From NCBI RefSeq assembly GCF_016865585.1, contig NZ_JAESND010000002.1:124001-188000 (forward strand): 64,000 nt of DNA. The letters are read 5' to 3'. Positions 43,917 to 53,728 of the stretch are shown piece by piece. The position numbers and the translations under genes were made by a program. This stretch comes from Jeongeupia naejangsanensis (GTDB lineage Bacteria; Pseudomonadota; Gammaproteobacteria; Burkholderiales; Chitinibacteraceae). Every line of letters begins with the position of its first letter. Position 1 is the first letter of the stretch. The notes under the pieces were generated by a model that saw only the letters and a program-made list of their open reading frames with translations, was not told where the DNA came from and ran no database searches.

Positions 43917-46454
43917 ATGCTGGCCGTCAACCCGCCGCCGGCGCGAACCGTCCTTGTGCCGCGGCCTGTGCTGCAGGCGAGTCTGCTTGCGCAGCTGCAA
44001 TCGTGCCGCGTTCTTGTGCTGCATGCGCCCGCCGGTTTCGGCAAGACCGGCGCACTGCTGCAATTGTTCAGTTCGCTTGCGCCGGGCTCGGCCCTTTGGC
44101 TGGCGCTCGAGCCGACGGACCATCTTCCGCAGCAGGCGGCGCAATCGTTGCTGGTGCAGGCGGGCGAGCGCACGACCACGGTGTTCATCGATGCGCTGGA
44201 ACGCGTGCCGGCGGCCTGCGAAGGACGCTGGTTGCAGACCGTACTCGATGTGCTGCCGCCCGCGCTGACACTGGTGATCGCGACCCGTCGCTTTGCACCG
44301 CACGGACTCGAGCCGCTTCGCATCAGCGGCGGACTCGTCGAGTTCGGAACGCCGGCTTTGCGGATGCGTGGTGACGAACTTGCTGCCTTGTGCCGGGGCG
44401 CGGCGGCTGCCCGCCATGCCGATGCCGCAATCTGGGAGCGGGCGACGGCGGGCTGGCCGGCGATTGTCGGCCTGCTGCGTTTGAGCCTGAACGAGCCGGA
44501 CGCCGAGCCGGATTCGGTGCTGAAGTCGGTCGCCTACCGCGAGCGCGTTGCGCGCTATCTGGACGACGAGGTACTTGCGACCGCCAGTGCGGACGACCGT
44601 GCTTTGCTCGCCGGCATCGCGCCACTTGGCGAAGTCCCGGCGGTGCTGTGCGATCGGCTGTTCGAGCGAAGCGATTGCGCCCGGCGGCTGACGGCGCTGG
44701 TACGGCAGGGGCTACCGGTCGAGGCGATCGGGGAAGGGGGTTATCGGGTCCATCCGGTGCTGGCCGCGCATGCCGCCAGCCTTGCCGAAGCACCGTCGCC
44801 ACAGGCGTTGGCGCAACTGCGCCTGCAGGCCGCCGACTGGTTCATCGAGCACGGACAGACCGAAACTGCCGTCGAGCATCTGCTTGCGGCCGGTGCCTGG
44901 GAGGCGGCCATGCAGTGGCTGCCCGTACTGACGCAGAACCTGCTGTTCCGCGCGCAGTTCCGGCAGGTGAGCGACTGGTGCCGCACCTTGCCGCCGGCCT
45001 ACCTGCACGGCAATACCGCCCTGAGTGTCAGTTATGTCTGGAGTCTGTTTTTTGCCGGTGATGTGCAACAGGCGCTGAACGCCCTGAGAGAAATGAAAAC
45101 GAATATGCGTGGCATGTGTGATCCGCTCGTCGAGCAAACCATCAATCTGCAGGAACTGATCCTGACCGAATTCCCGCAGCATGACTATGCGGTCATCCTG
45201 CGTGGTGTCGAAGCGCTGATGCCGATGCTGGAAAGCGTCGGCGACATGAATCGCGGTCGCATCTACAACATGCTGGCGATGATCCAGATCAGCCACGGCG
45301 AGCTGGCCGAGGCGGGGGCCGCGCTGATGCAGGCCAAGCGCATCCATCGCGAGGTCGGCAACCTGCAGGGCCTGTTCACCTCATACTTCCTCGAAGCCGC
45401 GATCCTGGCGACCGGAGGGGACCTGAAGCATGCGCTGGAGGTACTGGAAAACGCCGACGGCATGCTCCGTTCGCGCGATGCCCGGGCGCAGGCCGGCAGC
45501 ATGCACGTGTTCTGTGTCGGCTACCGGCTGCAGCTGTTGTACGAACTGGGCGAGTACGATCTGGCGCGCGAGTGGCTGGACCGCTATCAGCGGCTGCACA
45601 GGAGCTCGCCATCGGTGCTGTCCACGCTGCTGGCCGGCCTGATCGATGCGCGCCTGACGCTGATCGAAAAAGGTGCCGGGCCGGCCTTGCTGGTACTCGA
45701 ACGGCTGGCGGACCGGTTCGCGCAGAACGGCGCGGTGCAGCGGCGGATCGGTTTCGAAATGGCCCGCATTGCCATCGTCACGCAGGACGCCATGCGCCTG
45801 CGCATGTTCGTCACCGATCTGCTCGATCCTGCCGGACTGCCGGGGCTGCAGGCCTTCATCCATCCGGCCGAAGCACTGGAGGGCGCCGGGGTGGAGGTCT
45901 TGCGATTGATGCTGCACGCCGGTAGTCAGGTCCGCGCCGATGCCATGCAGCGTCTGGCTGGAATGATCGCCGACACGGACCGGATCGGCCATGCGTGGCG
46001 GCGAATGAAGCTGCATCTGCTGGTGGCCGTCGGCCACCTGTGTGACGGCGATATGGCATCGGCCGGCAAGGCGCTGCAACGGGCGCTGCAGCTGGCGCTC
46101 GTCAACGGCACGGTCAGCTCCTTCCTGGACGAGGGTCCGGCGCTGGTCGAACTGCTGGCGAAGCTGTCGGCGCCGGGGGGGCGCGTGCTGACTGCCGCCG
46201 AGCAGGCGCATGCCGAGCTGATCCTGGCCGCCCGGGGCCAACGGGCCGTGGTGCGGCCGGCAATCGGTCTGGGCGAGCGGGAACTGGAAATCCTCCGGCT
46301 CGTGGCCGAGGGCATGACCAACGAGCAGGTCGCCTTGCGGCTCTGTCTGGCGACGCAAACGGTCAAATGGTATCTGAGCGGCATCTACGGCAAGCTTGGC
46401 GTCGGCAACCGCGTCGGCGCCATCGACAAGCTGCGCCGGTTGAATCTGCTCTGA
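43917..46454 (+). CDS. Large ATP-binding LuxR-family regulator (MalT/LAL type)
   Basis: 845 residues. An N-terminal NTPase has Walker A APAGFGKT (37-44) and a Walker B-like TVFIDALE near residue 88; a long helical TPR-like middle (about 290-740) probably binds an inducer; and a C-terminal LuxR HTH (ERELEILRLVAEGMTNEQVA, TQTVKWYLSGIYGKLGVGNR, residues about 785-840) binds DNA. MalT is the model: ATP and an inducer drive oligomerisation and activation. The stop overlaps the EAL gene start (TGATG), so the regulator and the phosphodiesterase are made together. Target genes are not evident. Confidence 0.88.
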   Translation: MLAVNPPPARTVLVPRPVLQASLLAQLQSCRVLVLHAPAGFGKTGALLQLFSSLAPGSALWLALEPTDHLPQQAAQSLLVQAGERTTTVFIDALERVPAACEGRWLQTVLDVLPPALTLVIATRRFAPHGLEPLRISGGLVEFGTPALRMRGDELAALCRGAAAARHADAAIWERATAGWPAIVGLLRLSLNEPDAEPDSVLKSVAYRERVARYLDDEVLATASADDRALLAGIAPLGEVPAVLCDRLFERSDCARRLTALVRQGLPVEAIGEGGYRVHPVLAAHAASLAEAPSPQALAQLRLQAADWFIEHGQTETAVEHLLAAGAWEAAMQWLPVLTQNLLFRAQFRQVSDWCRTLPPAYLHGNTALSVSYVWSLFFAGDVQQALNALREMKTNMRGMCDPLVEQTINLQELILTEFPQHDYAVILRGVEALMPMLESVGDMNRGRIYNMLAMIQISHGELAEAGAALMQAKRIHREVGNLQGLFTSYFLEAAILATGGDLKHALEVLENADGMLRSRDARAQAGSMHVFCVGYRLQLLYELGEYDLAREWLDRYQRLHRSSPSVLSTLLAGLIDARLTLIEKGAGPALLVLERLADRFAQNGAVQRRIGFEMARIAIVTQDAMRLRMFVTDLLDPAGLPGLQAFIHPAEALEGAGVEVLRLMLHAGSQVRADAMQRLAGMIADTDRIGHAWRRMKLHLLVAVGHLCDGDMASAGKALQRALQLALVNGTVSSFLDEGPALVELLAKLSAPGGRVLTAAEQAHAELILAARGQRAVVRPAIGLGERELEILRLVAEGMTNEQVALRLCLATQTVKWYLSGIYGKLGVGNRVGAIDKLRRLNLL

Positions 46455-48100
46455 TGCCGGTCTCCCGTTCAGGCAATCACGAGTTGAAACGACGATTGCT
46501 GCTGATTCTGGCCGCCGTTGGCGCTATTGCGGCCACCAATGCCGGCCTGTTCCTGTTTGCCCAGCGCAGCGTGCAGCACGAACTCGACAGTACCGCCGCC
46601 ACGCTGGCGAAGCGGGTCGCGTCGGTGCAGGGCCGCGCGCGCGCGCTGGCCGACGACGCCCACCGGCGCTGGCTGGCACAACAGCCGCAGACGAACCCGT
46701 GCGACGACGCGTTCACCGCATCGCTGAGACACCTGGCCGACAGCGTGCCCTACGTGAAGGGCATCAGCCTGTTGCAGGGGGCGACGCTTGCGTGCACGTC
46801 GCTGCCGGACGTTGCGCAGGAGCAGGTTGACCGGATGCTCGGCCGGCTGTTGGTCGGCGACAACTACCTGCCGGCATCGGCGCTCAATTTCAACAGCCCG
46901 GGTCTGGTCCAGTATTACCCGTATGCCGACGGTTTCAATGTCCTGAGCGTCCTGCAGGCCGAGTACTTTCTCGATCTGCTGGGCACGCAGGATCCGGCCC
47001 GCTACCGTCAGGTGGTGTTGCGGGTGAAAAGCACCTATCTGCGCTCCGACCGGCAGGTCGGCCCGCATCTGCCCGTCTTAGCCCACGAGTGGGGCAGCGC
47101 CGCTGTTCCGGGAGGCGCGCAGGTCTACGTCGAGGCCAGCGGCACGCTGTGGTGGCAATACGTCCGCGACAGCGTGGTGACGTGGAACCTCATCGCGGCC
47201 GGCGTGCTGTGGATGCTGCTGGGACTCTGTCGCCGGCTGACCAGCAACGAGCGCGCGTTCGACCGCGTGCTGCGCAAGGCGGTTGCCGGCAGGGTCATCG
47301 TGCCGTACTACCAGCCGCTGTTCGACCTGCCCGGCCAAGGGCTGTCCGGCGTCGAGATTCTGGCGCGCTGGCCCTTGCCGGACGGCCGTTTCGTGCCACC
47401 CGACGTTTTCATTGCCCGGGCCGAAAAATCCGGCGTCATCGGCGACCTGACCCGGCTGCTGATCGGACGCGTGATCGACGACCTGCCGGCGCTGCGGCTG
47501 CCGCCGGGAACACGGCTGGCGCTGAATCTGCCGCCGGAACTGCTCGCCGACGAGGCGCTGTTCGCGTACATCGAGCACTGGGGGCATACGTTGCAGGCGC
47601 ACCGGCTGCAGCCGGTGATCGAGGTGACCGAACGGAGCTTCGTCACGATTGCGCAGACCGACAAGATCAATGACGTCTTCGGCCGGCTGCGCGACCACGG
47701 CATCGAGGTGGCGCTCGACGATTTCGGCGCCGAGTACAGCTCGCTCGGCTATCTGCACCGCTTCCGCTTCGACTACGTCAAGATCGACGGGCTGTTTCTC
47801 GACGGGATCGGCAAGCGCCGTGAGGTCGAACGGGTACTCGACGGCGTGCTGAACATCGCGTCCAGTCTGGAGCTGAAGGTCGTGGTCGAAAAGGTCGAGA
47901 CGCCGGTGCAGCTTGCCTATCTGAATGACCGTAAGGTCGGTGCGGCACAGGGTTATTACTTCGGCCGCCCGGTCTCGATCGATGTCTGGCGTACGGAGGC
48001 CGGCGGTTGCGCCCGGCACCGTGGAGGTTGCGACCACAGTGTCGCCGAATGCGAGCAGGAGCGTGCCATCAACGAAGCATCGTTTCCGTGCCCGCGCTGA
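46454..48100 (+). CDS. CSS-motif EAL-domain c-di-GMP phosphodiesterase
   Basis: 548 residues. Two helices (about 14-34 and 239-257) enclose a periplasmic domain with conserved cysteines in NPCDDAF and ACTSLP, the CSS-motif sensor whose disulfide state controls activity in E. coli relatives. The EAL domain (about 275-515) hydrolyses c-di-GMP to pGpG. Its motifs are partly diverged: VEILAR for ExLxR, EVTERS, LDDFGAEYSSLGYL (Glu where TG is usual), VKIDG and VVVEKVET for AEGVET. The key acidic residues and the Lys remain, so activity is likely. A 30-residue Cys-rich tail follows. Confidence 0.87.
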   Translation: MPVSRSGNHELKRRLLLILAAVGAIAATNAGLFLFAQRSVQHELDSTAATLAKRVASVQGRARALADDAHRRWLAQQPQTNPCDDAFTASLRHLADSVPYVKGISLLQGATLACTSLPDVAQEQVDRMLGRLLVGDNYLPASALNFNSPGLVQYYPYADGFNVLSVLQAEYFLDLLGTQDPARYRQVVLRVKSTYLRSDRQVGPHLPVLAHEWGSAAVPGGAQVYVEASGTLWWQYVRDSVVTWNLIAAGVLWMLLGLCRRLTSNERAFDRVLRKAVAGRVIVPYYQPLFDLPGQGLSGVEILARWPLPDGRFVPPDVFIARAEKSGVIGDLTRLLIGRVIDDLPALRLPPGTRLALNLPPELLADEALFAYIEHWGHTLQAHRLQPVIEVTERSFVTIAQTDKINDVFGRLRDHGIEVALDDFGAEYSSLGYLHRFRFDYVKIDGLFLDGIGKRREVERVLDGVLNIASSLELKVVVEKVETPVQLAYLNDRKVGAAQGYYFGRPVSIDVWRTEAGGCARHRGGCDHSVAECEQERAINEASFPCPR

Positions 48101-48110
48101 TCCGGCTGGT

Positions 48111-49043
48111 TCAGTCCGACACGTGCAGCACGATCTTGCCGCGCGCGTGGCCGGTCTGGCTGTGTTCGTGCGCTTCGCGAGCTTCTGAAAGCGGATAGAC
48201 GTCGTCGATGACCACGGTGACGACGCCGGCATCGATCAGCTTCGCCAGTTCGGCCAGTCGCGCTCCATTCGGCTGGACAACGACCAGTGCACCACGGGCC
48301 CGGTGCTGCTGCGCGGTTTCCGGGTCCGGCTCCGAAACCACCGACACCAGCACGCCGCCGGGGTTGAGGCAGGCCCACGAGCGGTCCTGCGTATCACCGC
48401 CGATGGTGTCGAACACGACGTCGACATCGGGTGCACGGACGATGAAATTTTCACGGGTGTAGTCGACGACAACGTCGGCGCCGAGCAGGCGCAGCAGCGC
48501 CAGATTGTCGGTCGACGCGGTGGCGATCACGTGTGCGCCGGCGTGCTTTGCCAGCTGGATGCCGAAGCCGCCAACACCGCCGGCGCCAGCATGGATCAGT
48601 ACCCGTTGCCCAGCCTTGAGCCCGGCCTCGTCGAACAGCGCCTTCCACGCGGTCAGCGCGGCCAGCGGCACGCCGGCCGCTTCGTCGAACGTGATTGTCG
48701 GCGGCATGATCGCCGCTTCGCTGGCGCGAACGACGACATAGTCGGCGTAGCAGCCGTCACGCGATGCGTCGGGACGGGCATAGACCGCATCACCGGCCTT
48801 GAAGCCGGAGACCGAGGCGCCGACCGATTCGACAACGCCGGCGACGTCCCAGCCCAGCGTCAGCGGCAACCTGTGCTGAAGCACGTCGGCCAGCCAGCCT
48901 TCGCGGATCTTCCAGTCGACCGGGTTGACCCCGGCGGCCTTGACCCGGACCAGCAGTTCGTCGGCGGCCGGCACCGGCACCGGGACTTCGTCCAGCTGCA
49001 GGACTTCGGGTCCGCCGTAGCGGTGAATGCGGATGGCTTTCAC
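48111..49043 (-). CDS. NADPH:quinone reductase-like MDR oxidoreductase
   Basis: 310 residues, zinc-free medium-chain dehydrogenase/reductase. The start KAIRIHRYGGPEVLQLDEVPVP is typical of quinone oxidoreductases, followed by AAGVNPVDWKIREG and the cofactor motif VLIHAGAGGVGGFGIQLAKHAGA near residue 145. The start is GTG 49043, preceded by GGAGG 8-12 bases upstream. It probably reduces quinones or enones. It lies 47 bp downstream of pepN on the same strand and converges on the EAL gene with a 10-bp gap. Confidence 0.88.
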   Translation of the reverse strand: MKAIRIHRYGGPEVLQLDEVPVPVPAADELLVRVKAAGVNPVDWKIREGWLADVLQHRLPLTLGWDVAGVVESVGASVSGFKAGDAVYARPDASRDGCYADYVVVRASEAAIMPPTITFDEAAGVPLAALTAWKALFDEAGLKAGQRVLIHAGAGGVGGFGIQLAKHAGAHVIATASTDNLALLRLLGADVVVDYTRENFIVRAPDVDVVFDTIGGDTQDRSWACLNPGGVLVSVVSEPDPETAQQHRARGALVVVQPNGARLAELAKLIDAGVVTVVIDDVYPLSEAREAHEHSQTGHARGKIVLHVSD

Positions 49044-49090
49044 GTCGTCCTCCTTGTGGTTTCGAGCGCCCGGTGAGTCTAGTGCACCAA

Positions 49091-51727
49091 TCAGGTGCCT
49101 GCGCTCAATGCCTTGCTGGCGATCTCGAAGGTGTCGCCGGAAAGACCCGGTTCGCGGGTGATGCGCTCGAGTTCGGCACGCATCAGCGCGCGGCGTACCG
49201 GTTCGACCCGGGTCCAGCGGTTGAAGCACGACGCCAGACGCGCGGCGATCTGCGGATTGAGCTTGTCGAGCTCGATGATCCGGTCGGCGGCAAAGGCATA
49301 GCCGTAGCCGTCGAGCGCATGGAAGTGCTGCAGGTTCTGCTGGCAGAACGCGCCGATCAGTGCACGCACCTTGTTCGGATTCCTGATCGAGAACGCCGGA
49401 TGGCTCATCAGCGCCTGTACTTGCGACAAAGCGCCCGGGCGGCTACTCGTCGCCTGCAGCGCGAACCACTTGTCCAGCACCAGTGCGTCGTCCTGCCAGA
49501 TCTTGCCGAAGTCGTCGACGAAGGACTCGCCGTCGTCGCGCTGCGCCAGCGCCTTCAGCGCAGCCAGCCGGTCGGTCATGTTGTCGGCGTGGCGGTACTG
49601 ATTGGCGAGCAGTTCGGCGGTCAGCGGTTCGTCGAGTTCGGCCAGATAGTCGAGGCAGACGTTCTTGAGTGCACGGCCGGCGACGGCTTCGCCGTCATAG
49701 CGGTATGGCGCACCGGTGTTGAGCTTCTGGTACGTCGTCAGCAGTTGCGGGCGCAGGCTGCGGGCCAGCGCTTCCTTCAGGCTCTGGCGCACCGCGCAGA
49801 GCTTCTGCGGATCGACATCAGCCAGTGCTTCGAACAGTGCAGCGTCGCTTGGCAGCGTCAGCATCAGCGCTGCCAAGGCCGGATCGAGCCGGGTGTCGTT
49901 CAGTACGGCGGCCATCGCCGCGACGAATTTCTCCGGTGCCGGGGTGTCGGTTTCGCCGTTGCGGTAGCGTTGCAGCAGCAGGCGGGTTGCGTACTGGTTG
50001 GCGGCTTCCCAGCGCGCGAACGCGTCATTGTCGTGCGCCATCAGGAACACGAGGTCGTCGTCGCTGTACGGGTAGTCGAGCTTCACCGGCGCCGAGAAAT
50101 CGCGCAGCAGCGACGGGACCGGGTGATACGGCACGTTGATGAAGGTGAACGTCTGCGTCGCTTCACGCAGCGCGAGCACGCGGCTGGTGCCGGTTGCAGC
50201 AGGTTCGCCTTCGAGCTGCAACGGCAGCTCCTGGCCGCGGCGATCCAGCAGGCCGAGCGCCAGCGGAATGTGGAACGGCAGCTTGGTGTCCTGCCCCGGC
50301 GTGGCCGGGCACGATTGCGTGACGGTCAGCGTATAGGTTTGAGCTGCTTCGTCGTACACGCCTTCGACATCAAGCACCGGAGTGCCGGCCTGGCTGTACC
50401 AGCGGCCGAACTGTTCGAGGTCGGCGCCATTGGCATCGGCCATGGCGGCGCGGAAGTCGTCGCAGCTCACCGCCTGGCCGTCATGGCGCTTGAAGTACAG
50501 GTCCATGCCCTTGCGGAAACCGTCGGTGCCGAGCAGCGTCGCGTACATCCGTACGACTTCGGAACCCTTCTCGTATACGGTCCACGTGTAGAAATTGTTG
50601 ATTTCCTGATACTCGTCCGGACGGACCGGATGCGCCTGCGGGCCGGCGTCCTCGGCGAACTGGTACTCGCGCAGGCCGCGGACGTTCTGGATGCGCTGTA
50701 CCGCGCGGCTGCCGAGGTCGGACGAGAACTCCTGATCGCGGTAGACGGTCAGGCCTTCCTTCAAGGAGAGCTGGAACCAGTCGCGGCAGGTGACGCGGTT
50801 GCCGGTCCAGTTGTGGAAATACTCGTGCGCGACCACCGATTCGATGCCGTCGAAATCGGCGTCGGTCGCGGTTTCGGGTTTGGCCAGCACGTACTTGCTG
50901 TTGAAGACGTTCAGGCCCTTGTTCTCCATTGCGCCCATGTTGAAGTCGTTGGTCGCGACGATCATGTAGGCGTCGAGGTCGTATTCGAGGCCGAAACGCT
51001 GCTCGTCCCAGGCCATCGCTTTCTGTGCAGCGGAGAGTGCGTGGTGGCAGCGGTCGGCATTGCCGGGCTCAACGTAGATCTCGATGGCGACATTGCGGCC
51101 GGACGGTGTCGTATGGCTGCCGGTGGCCGCGACAAACTTGCCGGCGACGAGGGCGAACAGGTAGGCCGGCTTCTTGAACGGGTCGACCCATTTGACCCAG
51201 TGGCGGTTCTTGTCGAGCGTGCCTTCGCCGACGCGGTTGCCGTTCGACAGCAATACCGGGTATTTGGTCCTGTCGGCGATGATCGTGGTGGTGAACTTGG
51301 CCATCACGTCCGGCCGGTCGAGGTAGAAGGTGATCCGGCGGAAGCCCTCGGCCTCGCACTGGGTGATGAAGTTGCCGCTCGACAGATAGAGACCCGACAG
51401 CGCGGTGTTGGCTTCCGGATTGATCTTGGTGACGATTTCGAGGATCGCCGTGTCCGGCATCGCCGGAATCGTCAGCGCTTCGTCGCTGAGCGTATAGGCA
51501 TCGGGCAGCAGCGGCGCGCCGTCGAGTTTGACGGACTCGAGCACCAGCGCCTCGCCGTTCAGCACCAGTGGTGCATCGGCGGCCGTGCCGGCATTGCGCT
51601 GCAGCACGAGCCGGCTGGTGACGCGCGTGGCGGTGTCGTCCAGATCGAAGGTCAGATCGACGCGGTCGATCAGGTAGGCGGGGGCGGTGTAGTCGAGACG
51701 ACGGATGGCTTGGCGCGGCAGGGACAT
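49091..51727 (-). CDS. pepN: Aminopeptidase N (M1 family)
   Basis: 878 residues, the size of E. coli PepN (870). The zinc site HEYFHNW (HExxH) lies near residue 298, with the downstream Glu in SLKEGLTVYRDQEFSSD; the GAMEN exopeptidase motif is near 260 (NMGAMENKGLNVFN). It removes N-terminal residues from peptides in the cytosol and is a main step in peptide breakdown. ATG 51727 starts MSLPRQAIRRLDYTAP; nine more codons are open upstream. Confidence 0.96.
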   Translation of the reverse strand: MSLPRQAIRRLDYTAPAYLIDRVDLTFDLDDTATRVTSRLVLQRNAGTAADAPLVLNGEALVLESVKLDGAPLLPDAYTLSDEALTIPAMPDTAILEIVTKINPEANTALSGLYLSSGNFITQCEAEGFRRITFYLDRPDVMAKFTTTIIADRTKYPVLLSNGNRVGEGTLDKNRHWVKWVDPFKKPAYLFALVAGKFVAATGSHTTPSGRNVAIEIYVEPGNADRCHHALSAAQKAMAWDEQRFGLEYDLDAYMIVATNDFNMGAMENKGLNVFNSKYVLAKPETATDADFDGIESVVAHEYFHNWTGNRVTCRDWFQLSLKEGLTVYRDQEFSSDLGSRAVQRIQNVRGLREYQFAEDAGPQAHPVRPDEYQEINNFYTWTVYEKGSEVVRMYATLLGTDGFRKGMDLYFKRHDGQAVSCDDFRAAMADANGADLEQFGRWYSQAGTPVLDVEGVYDEAAQTYTLTVTQSCPATPGQDTKLPFHIPLALGLLDRRGQELPLQLEGEPAATGTSRVLALREATQTFTFINVPYHPVPSLLRDFSAPVKLDYPYSDDDLVFLMAHDNDAFARWEAANQYATRLLLQRYRNGETDTPAPEKFVAAMAAVLNDTRLDPALAALMLTLPSDAALFEALADVDPQKLCAVRQSLKEALARSLRPQLLTTYQKLNTGAPYRYDGEAVAGRALKNVCLDYLAELDEPLTAELLANQYRHADNMTDRLAALKALAQRDDGESFVDDFGKIWQDDALVLDKWFALQATSSRPGALSQVQALMSHPAFSIRNPNKVRALIGAFCQQNLQHFHALDGYGYAFAADRIIELDKLNPQIAARLASCFNRWTRVEPVRRALMRAELERITREPGLSGDTFEIASKALSAGT

Positions 51728-52036
51728 GGCGGGCGTTCTTCTTGAATGAATCAATACACGTGGCGTCAGCTTACCGCCGGGATCGGGGACTCACAATTGC
51801 AGCAATGCCGGATGCAATGAATCCGGGGGAGGTGTCGCGGTTCGGGGGAGGGGGATGACCGCCGTTCCCCGTCGCTCAGCCACTTATATAGCCAAATCAT
51901 TGCAACTTATGAAAACTCAGTAATTCAGCCCATATGCCCGCAACTGGTATGATTCCTGCCTCATGGGGCCGTGCGCGTACAGGTTATTACTGCACTTTCG
52001 CACCGCTTGTACTCCTTTCGCCGCTTTAGGATTGCG

Positions 52037-53728
52037 ATGTACGTTTACGACGAACTTGACCAGAAAATCGTGGACCAGCGCGTTGCGCAGTTCCGCGACC
52101 AGACGCGCCGCTACCTCGCGGGCGAACTGACCGAAGAAGAATTCCGCCCGCTGCGCCTGCAGAACGGCCTTTACATCCAGCGCCATGCGCCGATGCTGCG
52201 CGTCGCCGTGCCCTACGGCGAACTGGCCAGTCGTCAGGTGCGCGTGCTTGCAAAGATTGCCCGTACCTACGACCGCGATTACGGTCACTTCACCACGCGG
52301 CAGAACCTCCAGTACAACTGGCCCAAACTCGAAGACGTGCCGCAGATCCTCGCCGAACTCGCGATGGTGCAGATGCACGCGATCCAGACTTCGGGCAACT
52401 GCATCCGCAACACGACGACCGACCAGTTTTCCGGCGTCGCCCACGACGAGATCGTCGACCCGCGCCCGTGGTGCGAAATCATCCGCGAATGGAGCACCTT
52501 CCACCCCGAGTTTGCGCACCTGCCGCGCAAGTTCAAGATTGCCGTCAACGGCGCGGTCGAAGATCGTGCTGCGATCCTGGTGCACGACATCGGCATCAAC
52601 GTGATCAAGAACGACGCCGGTCAGGTCGGTTTCCAGATCTACGTCGGCGGTGGCCTCGGCCGCACGCCGATCATCGGCAGCCTGATCAAGCCATGGCTCG
52701 AGCCGATGCATCTGCTGTCGTACCTGGACGCCGTGCTGCGCGTGTACAACCGTTACGGCCGCCGCGACAACAAGTACAAGGCCCGGATCAAGATTCTGGT
52801 CAAGGCGATGACGCCGGAAGCATTCGGCGCCAAGGTCGAGCAGGAGTGGGTGCATCTGAAGGATGGCCCGATGACGCTGACGCAGGGCGAGATCGACCGC
52901 GTTTCGAAGTTCTTCACCGCACCGGCGTACGAGTCGTTTGCCGGCGATGACGCCGGTTTTGTGGCCGCGCGCCAGGACAACAAGGGTTTCGGCCGCTGGG
53001 TAGAGCGCAATGTGTTCGCGCACAAGCAGCCGGGCTACGCCTGTGTGACCTTGTCGCTGAAGCATCCGGGCGTTGCACCCGGTGATGTCAGCGGCGATCA
53101 GCTCGATGCAATCGCCGATCTGGCCGACAAGTATTCGCTGGGCGAGTTGCGCGCCAGCCACGAACAGAACCTGATCCTGCCGTACGTGAAGCAGCGCGAT
53201 CTGCTGGCGCTGTGGGAAGAGCTCAAGGCACTGAAGCTGGCGTCGCCGACCGTCGGCCTGCTGACCGACATCGTCTGCTGCCCGGGCGGCGATTTCTGCT
53301 CGCTGGCCAACGCCAAGTCGATCCCGATCGCGCTGGCGATCCAGGAGCGTTTCGACAACCTCGACTATCTGTACGACCTTGGTGAAATCGACCTGAACAT
53401 GTCGGGCTGCATGAATGCCTGTGGTCACCACCACGTCGGCAATATCGGCATCCTCGGTGTCGACAAGAACGGTTCCGAGTGGTATCAGGTTTCGCTGGGT
53501 GGCCGTCAGGGCGTTGGCGCGAGCATCGGCAAGGTGATCGGCCCGTCGTTCGCACAGGACGAAATGCCCGAAGTGATCGAGAAGATCATCAACGTGTTCG
53601 TCGCTGCCCGCGAGGGCGAGGAGCCGTTCATCGACGTGTTCGACCGTATCGGCATGGAGCCGTTCAAGACCAGGGTCTACGCCGGCAAACCGAACGTGCG
53701 CGCACCGAAGGAGGTGGCCGATGCCTAA
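52037..53728 (+). CDS. cysI: Sulfite/nitrite reductase hemoprotein (CysI-like)
   Basis: 563 residues. A siroheme and 4Fe-4S enzyme that reduces sulfite to sulfide (or nitrite to ammonia) by six electrons. Cluster ligands are the cysteines in DIVCCPGGDFCSLANAKS (about 413-420) and SGCMNACGHHHVGN (about 457-461). The N-terminal half holds the partner domain with FTTRQNLQYNW and TSGNCIRNTT. Its 3' end overlaps the DUF934 gene by 8 bp, a pair linked to assimilatory sulfate reduction in betaproteobacteria; cysH, cysD and cysN are not adjacent. Upstream is an AT-rich 280-bp gap where a CysB site might lie. Confidence 0.92.
   Translation: MYVYDELDQKIVDQRVAQFRDQTRRYLAGELTEEEFRPLRLQNGLYIQRHAPMLRVAVPYGELASRQVRVLAKIARTYDRDYGHFTTRQNLQYNWPKLEDVPQILAELAMVQMHAIQTSGNCIRNTTTDQFSGVAHDEIVDPRPWCEIIREWSTFHPEFAHLPRKFKIAVNGAVEDRAAILVHDIGINVIKNDAGQVGFQIYVGGGLGRTPIIGSLIKPWLEPMHLLSYLDAVLRVYNRYGRRDNKYKARIKILVKAMTPEAFGAKVEQEWVHLKDGPMTLTQGEIDRVSKFFTAPAYESFAGDDAGFVAARQDNKGFGRWVERNVFAHKQPGYACVTLSLKHPGVAPGDVSGDQLDAIADLADKYSLGELRASHEQNLILPYVKQRDLLALWEELKALKLASPTVGLLTDIVCCPGGDFCSLANAKSIPIALAIQERFDNLDYLYDLGEIDLNMSGCMNACGHHHVGNIGILGVDKNGSEWYQVSLGGRQGVGASIGKVIGPSFAQDEMPEVIEKIINVFVAAREGEEPFIDVFDRIGMEPFKTRVYAGKPNVRAPKEVADA

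Noticed and set aside
49073-51745. An 890-codon open frame antisense to pepN
   Set aside because: Composition is an echo of a GC-rich gene on the other strand; it has no recognisable domain and pepN motifs are intact. The same applies to long antisense frames opposite alaS, csuD, cysI, the DHA2 exporter and the YejA-like gene.
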